A stretch of 27,262 nucleotides of DNA, from contig JANQMT010000034.1 of the NCBI GenBank assembly GCA_028279945.1, positions 1 to 27,262 of the forward strand. The letters are read 5' to 3'. A model generated the notes under the pieces. That model searched no databases. It was not told the DNA's origin and worked only from the letters and a program-made list of their open reading frames with translations. Below, piece after piece: positions 22,278 through 27,262 of the stretch. Origin of the DNA: JAKSCF01 sp028279945. Its GTDB lineage: Bacteria; Bacillota; Clostridia; Peptostreptococcales; JAAYPU01. Position 1 is the stretch's first letter; the number at the start of each line of letters is the position of its first letter. Made by a program: the position numbers and the translations under genes.

Positions 22278-22961
22278 TTATATATCTCCCAAGTATTTTT
22301 GTATTTTTTGATTTTTTAAAACATAAATTTCATCTGCAATGTCTAGATTATTAAAATCATGATCAATCATCAGTACAGTTTTACCTTGATTTTTCAAAGA
22401 CATCAATACACCTTTTATCAAGGTCTTTCCTTCCTTATCAATTTGTGACAGGACTTCATCACAAATTAATAATTTGGGATTCATGGTAAGCACAGAGGCA
22501 ATGGCAATTAACTGTTTTTGTCCTCCCGAAAGCTGGTTAGGATTTGCATATCTATACTTGCTCATACCTACAAGCTCTAAAGTCGAATCTATCCTTCTTC
22601 CAATCTCTTCTCTGTCTACACAAAGGTTCTCAGGACCAAAAGCCAATTCGTCCTCTACAGTAGGTGAAAAAAGCTGTGTATCGGGATTTTGAAATACGAT
22701 ACCCACATTAGAAGCAATTTCAGGCATAGCAGCATTGAATATGTCCATACCAAAAGCTTTGATATTGCCTTTTAAATGCCCATTTTGAACATGGGGAATA
22801 ATACCACAAATACATCGGCATAGCGTGCTTTTACCGCTTCCGCTCATTCCAACCAAAGCTATAATTTCAGCGGTATTTAGAGAAAGAGAGATATCATCTA
22901 AAATATATTCCGGCTGCTCTTTGTATTTAAAAGATAAGCCGGCAATTTCAACCGCTTTCAT
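22278..22961 (-). CDS. ecfA1: ECF transporter ATPase (first EcfA subunit)
   Basis: This 227-aa ATPase carries Walker A GMSGSGKST, Q-loop FQNPDTQLFSPTVEDELAF, signature LSGGQKQLIAIASVL, Walker B LLICDEVLSQID and switch histidine in MIDHDFNNLD. Walker B is followed by V rather than the usual P, a minor deviation. The ATG at 22961 shares the sequence TAATG with the stop of the upstream gene and has AGAGGT six bases before it. An in-frame upstream extension to 22994 lies inside the preceding gene. Together with the next two genes it forms a dedicated (group I) ECF module. Confidence 0.92.
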   Translation of the reverse strand: MKAVEIAGLSFKYKEQPEYILDDISLSLNTAEIIALVGMSGSGKSTLCRCICGIIPHVQNGHLKGNIKAFGMDIFNAAMPEIASNVGIVFQNPDTQLFSPTVEDELAFGPENLCVDREEIGRRIDSTLELVGMSKYRYANPNQLSGGQKQLIAIASVLTMNPKLLICDEVLSQIDKEGKTLIKGVLMSLKNQGKTVLMIDHDFNNLDIADEIYVLKNQKIQKYLGDI

Positions 22962-23479
22962 TATTGTACCTCTATTGATGTCAGCCATTTGCACCTTCTT
23001 GAACTGAATTGGTCTCCCACTACTATGGTTTGATAGGGTCCCCTGCCGCCATCTTCTTTAGACTTTAGTTTTTCACCTTCCCTTGCATAAGTCACATATA
23101 CATTCCCTTCCAGTAATACTTCCTCTAAAGAATATGCAACTGTAAAGCCATCTACCGCTGTTAAAATAACCGCGGTTTTACCTTCTAAATGGATGCCTTG
23201 ATCCTTCAATACATTTTTCAATTGCACACCCGTATAAGCATACACAACAGGATCTGTAGTGGACGTATCCAGCACCGCTTCAAATTTTTCTTCTCCGGCT
23301 TTTTTTAAGTCATCAAAGGATAGTATGTTTTCTTCTCCATCTATTTTAATATTTATGGTTGCATTGGTCATCATTTCTTTTCTTTGATCTAATCCTTCTT
23401 TATTCAGCATTAAAGTAACTGCTAATACAAGAATTAATACCCCTAGAACACCCACCGCTATTTTTGTTTTACTCACCAT
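22961..23479 (-). CDS. Membrane-anchored PF00174-like (sulfite oxidase/molybdopterin-binding fold) protein
   Basis: This 172-aa protein has an N-terminal membrane anchor (residues 6-26) and one extracytoplasmic domain. Motifs of the oxidoreductase molybdopterin-binding family are visible: YTGVQLKNVLKDQGI (82-96), AVDGFTVAYSLEEVL (108-122), VYVTYAREGEKL (127-138) and a C-terminal RRCKWLTSIEV. In true sulfite-oxidase-type enzymes a CVxNPxGG-like segment supplies the Mo-ligating cysteine before this region; here the segment is replaced by TSTTDPVVYAY. It may therefore bind a cofactor or ligand without catalysis. It is coupled to ecfA1 by the TAATG overlap, suggesting that it works with the transporter. 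Confidence 0.75.
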   Translation of the reverse strand: MVSKTKIAVGVLGVLILVLAVTLMLNKEGLDQRKEMMTNATINIKIDGEENILSFDDLKKAGEEKFEAVLDTSTTDPVVYAYTGVQLKNVLKDQGIHLEGKTAVILTAVDGFTVAYSLEEVLLEGNVYVTYAREGEKLKSKEDGGRGPYQTIVVGDQFSSRRCKWLTSIEVQ

Positions 23480-23541
23480 CTCACCCTCTTTTATTTTTTA
23501 CTCTATTTTAGATTATTTATAGAAACTGCTTAAAAGTTTTA

Positions 23542-25029
23542 TCATGAATGATCTGGGTTGATTACGATATAAGGTACAATCATATCTTCAAATCGACAGC
23601 TGCCATGATTTCCCCCTGCCTCAGTAGTATGCATACCGTGGTCGGCGGTAATGATGACAACGCCGTCCCATTCAGATACCAAAGTTTTTACATAATGGTC
23701 TATTTCTGAAATATAGCTTAGAGTCTCTTGGGCAAAGGGACCGTATGTATGTCCTGAGTCATCAATACCGTGAAAGTGTACAAAGCATAAGTCATGATTG
23801 GACATTTGCTCTTGAGCCGATTCCAATATTTCATCATCAATACGGCCATTTTTATTTCTGTCTATATTTAAAATAGGTTCAATCTCAGTGTTTAAAATTT
23901 TTACATCCCCTTCGACAAGACAAGCTTTTTTATTCTGTTTAATGGCTATGTTGAAAATACTTTCACAATTTAAGGATCTTACACTCCTATCATGAACGCC
24001 ATGAACATTGGGTGCTTGACCTGTAATCATGGTAGCCATTCCGGTATTCGTTACAGGCTTATAAGCGCTCAATACTTTCTTAGATTCACCTGACCCGGAT
24101 AAAAAAGGACTATATCCATTTTCACTGCAATACATCCATTGTGCATAACTGAATCCATCTAACAGTATCAACATCACTTTTTTATTTTTACTAAGATAAT
24201 ATTCTGCATCATAAAAAGTATCTGTTATGGTTGATATTTTAGTGCCGTAATATATGCCTGCAATATCTTTAATGACATCTTGATTCAAATTCATAGGTAA
24301 ATAATCCATCGTATTATCATTGATTTTTAAATATCCCGGTGTAGAAGTCCTTGTTTGACGCCCATCTCTTGAAAAAATAACGTAGGACTCTATTTCTGAT
24401 TCAGGCATTAGGTGTTCCACGGATATTATTTTTTCAGGTGTATATACTGTAACTTCATTGGTTTTGCCATCCACAGTTACTTTTGAAGTCCCTTCAAATT
24501 TTCTTCTATACAGATAATCAGATTGTGCCATTCGGCCACATGTCAAATTCTTCACGTTTTCTTTTTCAGAAAATATTTGTATCCCAAAATCATTGTTTTG
24601 GTCTTTTGAAGCCACTATAATTTCTAAAATGTGTTTGATATTACTACTTATAGGATGTTCCAAATTGATAACATTCCATCCATGATTCTCAGAAAAATAG
24701 ATGTAGCTCTTTTGAATACCGGATAGTTCAATTTCCGATGATAATCCGTCTGTTCCTACAAATAGTATCGTCGAATTTTCAGTTAAAGGTCCTGCTTCTT
24801 CAATGAGCTTTTCAAGGGGAATACCCTTAAAATTTTCATCTTTGTGTTTTACTTCTATCATTTCTTGTACATAATCTGCTTCACTTCTTACGGTTACAAC
24901 ATTCTCTACATCTCCTATAATTTTAAAATAGGGTATGTAACCATTTGATTTTGGATTGGTATTCAAAAACACCAAAACGCCTCCTAAAAGCAGGCCTAAT
25001 ATAAAAATAATTATTAATTTAATTTTCAT
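23542..25029 (-). CDS. Surface phosphodiesterase/nucleotide pyrophosphatase-family enzyme with N-terminal PF00174-like domain
   Basis: This 495-aa protein has an N-terminal signal anchor (residues 4-22). Residues about 36-140 resemble the PF00174-like domain of its neighbours (IIGDVENVVTV, FKGIPLEKLIEEAG, VGTDGLSSEI). The C-terminal half is a type I phosphodiesterase/NPP domain of the alkaline phosphatase superfamily. Metal and catalytic residues appear at D291 (LILLDGF), T327 or T329 (VTNTGMATMITG), D423 and H427 (DDSGHTYGP), D463-H464 (TADHGMH) and H475 (GNHGS). The predicted reaction is extracellular hydrolysis of a phosphodiester, pyrophosphate or phosphate ester. The fusion to the same domain seen in the binding proteins suggests a shared ligand. 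It lies between the S-component and ECF ATPase genes. Confidence 0.8.
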   Translation of the reverse strand: MKIKLIIIFILGLLLGGVLVFLNTNPKSNGYIPYFKIIGDVENVVTVRSEADYVQEMIEVKHKDENFKGIPLEKLIEEAGPLTENSTILFVGTDGLSSEIELSGIQKSYIYFSENHGWNVINLEHPISSNIKHILEIIVASKDQNNDFGIQIFSEKENVKNLTCGRMAQSDYLYRRKFEGTSKVTVDGKTNEVTVYTPEKIISVEHLMPESEIESYVIFSRDGRQTRTSTPGYLKINDNTMDYLPMNLNQDVIKDIAGIYYGTKISTITDTFYDAEYYLSKNKKVMLILLDGFSYAQWMYCSENGYSPFLSGSGESKKVLSAYKPVTNTGMATMITGQAPNVHGVHDRSVRSLNCESIFNIAIKQNKKACLVEGDVKILNTEIEPILNIDRNKNGRIDDEILESAQEQMSNHDLCFVHFHGIDDSGHTYGPFAQETLSYISEIDHYVKTLVSEWDGVVIITADHGMHTTEAGGNHGSCRFEDMIVPYIVINPDHS

Positions 25030-25134
25030 TTTTTCACCGTCCTATTTTAGGCTTACTAAATAAAGCTTATCCTATTATTAAATATTGAAGCTTGTTTCAC
25101 TCATTAGCAAGGCAAGAAAAATAGTGCATATTTA

Positions 25135-25695
25135 TTAGTTTTGAGTAAATGAAAAATTCATTTTGTCAAATTGTTTGATGATGCTGTAAGCAATAATCCC
25201 CCCAAGAGCACCGGATAAAGCTGCGCAGCTTAAAGAAAGTAAAAGCGGTATCAGAGGAAGCCTAAAAAAAGCAAGATTCGCCATATAGGTTCCCATAATA
25301 TTGGCTGCTATTCCTGAAAATAAGTAATGTAAAATATTGTAGTTTTTGTTTTTGGAAAATAAGAATGGTATGTCTGCCGCAACCCCCGGCAAAGTATAAG
25401 TAATAAAGCTTATAATACCGTGTGTTCCAAAAAAACCTGTTGCTAATATTAAAATGGCTTGAACAAAAGCTATGAGCGTGCCTGTACCTCTTTTTCTAAC
25501 AAGACCTATTCCCAAAACAATCCATAGCATATAAAACCCTCCTGCTATAGAGCCACCGGGGATAAATAATGGTCCGGTAATAATATGAACTAAGGGTACA
25601 ATAATAGGCTTTGTCGCAATACCTAATGAAGCCATCATAGAAATCACGATTAAATGATACATTGAAAAATGATTTAGAAATTTTTTTCTACTCAT
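25135..25695 (-). CDS. ECF transporter S component (YkoE-like, substrate unknown)
   Basis: This 186-aa integral membrane protein has about six predicted hydrophobic segments. It includes IIVPLVHIITGPLFIPGG and GFYMLWIVLGIGLVRKRGTG, the layout of small ECF substrate-specificity subunits, with YkoE (a thiamine/HMP-type S component) the closest I can recall. It should bind the substrate in the membrane and associate with EcfA1-A2-T encoded downstream. GGAGGGG sits about five bases before the ATG at 25695; an upstream in-frame ATG at 25728 lacks a site. The substrate cannot be read from sequence, and context suggests a pterin or Mo-cofactor related compound. Confidence 0.78.
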   Translation of the reverse strand: MSRKKFLNHFSMYHLIVISMMASLGIATKPIIVPLVHIITGPLFIPGGSIAGGFYMLWIVLGIGLVRKRGTGTLIAFVQAILILATGFFGTHGIISFITYTLPGVAADIPFLFSKNKNYNILHYLFSGIAANIMGTYMANLAFFRLPLIPLLLSLSCAALSGALGGIIAYSIIKQFDKMNFSFTQN

Positions 25696-25718
25696 TATTC
25701 CCCTCCATAACAAAAGAA

Positions 25719-25814
25719 ACGCCGACACGCTTTGCTTTTATACCGGTTAGCCGGTATCCCGTACAGGAACACCTTTAAATTTGAGGGAGGGAATAGATGC
25801 AAAGCGTTCGACGT
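25719..25814 (-). promoter_or_regulatory. Structured intergenic leader ahead of the S-component gene
   Basis: Two arms, 25799-25814 and 25719-25735, pair nearly perfectly (ACGCTTTGC core, one wobble and one bulge), closing a 96-nt domain. Inside is a second stem, ATACCGG/CCGGTAT (25740-25757), with a TTAG loop, plus purine- and pyrimidine-rich single-stranded stretches. The domain ends about 24 bases before the S-component start codon. This could be a riboswitch, an attenuator or an mRNA-processing signal; I could not match it to a known riboswitch class. Confidence 0.5.
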
Positions 25815-25823
25815 GGTTTAGTG

Positions 25824-26363
25824 TTATTGGTTAATGGTTATTTTATTAAAATTCTTCATCCAGAAATTAGAGGTTTGTTCCTTAAGAACAATCATAATTG
25901 GACCTGAATTTCCTAACAATTCTCCATCTCTTTCATAACAAAGTATGGTATTTGCTTCTACCATTTCTTTGGTATATTCTTGGGTATATCCATCCGGTGC
26001 CTCAACCTTTACAGACGTATAGTCTGCAGCACCGGCGTAATCCAGCATATCTTTTAACCGCATTCCCTTGAAATGCTGCTCTTTACTTTCCCCACTCTTA
26101 GATGTCTTAAGTGCATCAAATTCAACGATTTCAAAATCTGCAGCATCAGCCTTAGTAAAGGTATCCTTTTCAGCCCCTACAATTTCTATTGAAAATTCAG
26201 GCATCTCAACTGCGGAAGCTTCTTCATTTTCTTCTGAATCTCCAGGTTCCGCTGTTTCATTTTGTTCCGGTTGATCTTGAACATCTCCGGGCTCGTCAGC
26301 AGTACAAGCTGCAAACGAAAACATTAAAATAGCAATCATTAAAATAGCTAATAGTTTTTTCAT
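25824..26363 (-). CDS. PF00174-like (molybdopterin-binding-fold) lipoprotein
   Basis: This 179-aa lipoprotein has signal peptide MKKLLAILMIAILMFSFAAC with lipidated Cys20. An acidic, low-complexity linker rich in E and D follows, then one extracytoplasmic domain. The domain shows the same landmarks as neighbouring proteins: FKGMRLKDMLDYAGA, VEAPDGYTQEY, ILCYERDGELL and a C-terminal WMKNFNKITI. No cysteine equivalent to the Mo-ligating one of sulfite oxidases is visible. It is most simply a surface binding protein supplying the ECF S component encoded next. GGGGAG precedes the ATG at 26363. Confidence 0.75.
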   Translation of the reverse strand: MKKLLAILMIAILMFSFAACTADEPGDVQDQPEQNETAEPGDSEENEEASAVEMPEFSIEIVGAEKDTFTKADAADFEIVEFDALKTSKSGESKEQHFKGMRLKDMLDYAGAADYTSVKVEAPDGYTQEYTKEMVEANTILCYERDGELLGNSGPIMIVLKEQTSNFWMKNFNKITINQ

Positions 26364-26381
26364 TTTTTATCTCCCCTATCT

Positions 26382-27262
26382 TCATTTTACTTCTATCATC
26401 AAGATATCTTTTACAGAAGTTTTATTGTCATTGGTTTTTATTTTAAATCCTCCCTCAGAAGTCTTACTGATAATGGCATTAATGAATGTTTCATGGTCCA
26501 CTTCAACTTGATACCCATCTAAACCAGTCAAAACATATGGTCCTTCTTTTGAAAAATTATTAAGTTTATCAGCGATTGATTTTAAACTAACGCCTTCAAC
26601 CTCTCCTACAATACCTGTATCACAGCACACGGCTGCACTTTCTAAACTCACAAATGCAGTATCAAAAGCTGTGAAAGAGAAAATATTTTTTATGTGCATC
26701 CCTTTTGGCATATCGGGTGAAAGAAACAGAGGCGTTTCATCACCGGTAACCTTTAGATAGCTGTTTTGGAATACCTCCATGGTCTCATTTTTTTCCAAAC
26801 CATCTGAAGCCAAGAACGCTACAGTAGGCGCTGAATCGTCTACTTCATATTCTTTTAGAATATCAGAATTTTTTACTGCTTTATCGGTAGATTCATAGTA
26901 TGTATAATCTTCATGGGGCAATTTTTTAAATGCAGTTTCCATAAATATTATTCTTTTTACATCTGCTTCTTGAGTGCCCTGAAGAATTTCGATGCTCTCA
27001 AGATTTCTAACCCAATACATGGCTCTTTCATTGGGTATAATCGCTCTAAAAGGCTTAGCTTTTTCTTCTAATGGTTGTCCATCCATTTCATAAGCGATTA
27101 TAATGTCTCGTGTATTGAGTACTTCACTTGGCACCTCAATTTGATATCCATCGCCTGCAACAAGCCTGACAGCGAACAAGTCCTTTTGATGAATGCCTTT
27201 GGTTTGAAGAATTGTATTGAATAATACACCTTTTACGGATTTCGTCGTTTCTTTTCCTGCAG
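26382..27262 (-). CDS. Multi-domain PF00174-like extracytoplasmic protein, C-terminal part (cut by window edge)
   Basis: The reading frame runs off the right end of the window, so the visible 292 codons are the C-terminal part. An internal TTG at 27179 is not the start, because the frame continues upstream with a good family match (SVKGVLFNTILQTKGIH). Two domains are apparent. The first has VAGDGYQIEVPSEVL, IIAYEMDGQPLEE and YWVRNLESIEIL, close to the molybdopterin-binding-fold consensus. The last has GVSLKSIADKLNNF and LTGLDGYQVEVDHETF. The part between is more divergent, with a CCD motif. It lies 18 bp upstream of the lipoprotein gene and belongs to the same operon. Confidence 0.7.
   Translation of the reverse strand, partial: AGKETTKSVKGVLFNTILQTKGIHQKDLFAVRLVAGDGYQIEVPSEVLNTRDIIIAYEMDGQPLEEKAKPFRAIIPNERAMYWVRNLESIEILQGTQEADVKRIIFMETAFKKLPHEDYTYYESTDKAVKNSDILKEYEVDDSAPTVAFLASDGLEKNETMEVFQNSYLKVTGDETPLFLSPDMPKGMHIKNIFSFTAFDTAFVSLESAAVCCDTGIVGEVEGVSLKSIADKLNNFSKEGPYVLTGLDGYQVEVDHETFINAIISKTSEGGFKIKTNDNKTSVKDILMIEVK

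Noticed and set aside
27177..27179. TTG start codon for the protein at the right edge
   Set aside because: The frame stays open to the window end and the upstream residues match the domain family, so the gene is truncated by the window rather than starting here.

Overview
The window looks like a chromosomal segment of a low-GC, anaerobic Clostridia-type Firmicute. Supporting signs are AT-rich DNA, strong AGGAGG-type ribosome binding sites, lipoproteins with Gram-positive lipoboxes, an LPxTG cell-wall protein with a class D-type sortase, a group I ECF transporter and a bacteriohemerythrin. Nearly all genes lie on the minus strand; only the hemerythrin gene is on the plus strand. No rRNA, tRNA, CRISPR array, transposase or phage gene was seen.

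Layout: (1) 1-291 is the 5' end of mutS. (2) 536-8635 is a tight minus-strand operon of eight genes. In transcription order it encodes a lipoprotein binding protein, a FecCD-type permease, an ABC ATPase, a second binding lipoprotein, a TiaS-like protein, a GlpA-like FAD/[2Fe-2S] oxidoreductase, an FAD/NAD oxidoreductase and a DUF1667-type cysteine protein. Its leader (8754-8887) carries motifs I recognise as a molybdenum/tungsten-cofactor (Moco) riboswitch, followed by an intrinsic terminator. The importer is therefore best read as a MolABC-like molybdate/tungstate system rather than an iron-siderophore or cobalamin system. (3) 8888-9331 holds the promoter region, a 180-bp inverted-repeat element and a strong palindromic terminator. 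(4) 9332-18507 encodes a class D-type sortase and a giant (about 2810 aa) LPRTG-anchored surface protein with 16 SdrD_B-like repeats, four of which were duplicated together as a block. (5) 18710-19120 is a bacteriohemerythrin, followed by a 245-bp foldback repeat. (6) 19442-27262 is a second minus-strand cluster. It encodes several extracytoplasmic proteins with a sulfite-oxidase/molybdopterin-binding-like (PF00174-like) domain, an ECF S component, a surface phosphodiesterase of the alkaline phosphatase superfamily carrying the same domain, two ECF ATPases, EcfT, an unusual cysteine-rich MobB and a small kinase-fold protein.

Two themes connect the window. The first is Mo/W cofactor metabolism: a Moco-type riboswitch drives an anion importer plus a redox module, and a MobB gene sits in the ECF cluster. 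My main hypothesis is that the ECF cluster takes up and processes a pterin or molybdopterin-like compound. The surface phosphodiesterase would hydrolyse a nucleotide-linked or phosphorylated form, the PF00174-like proteins would bind it, the ECF transporter would import it, and MobB with the kinase-like protein would act inside. This is inference from domain content and gene order. The second theme is a family of small inverted-repeat elements (429-513, 17855-17879, 19153-19396) that includes a full-length copy and an exact internal-deletion derivative.
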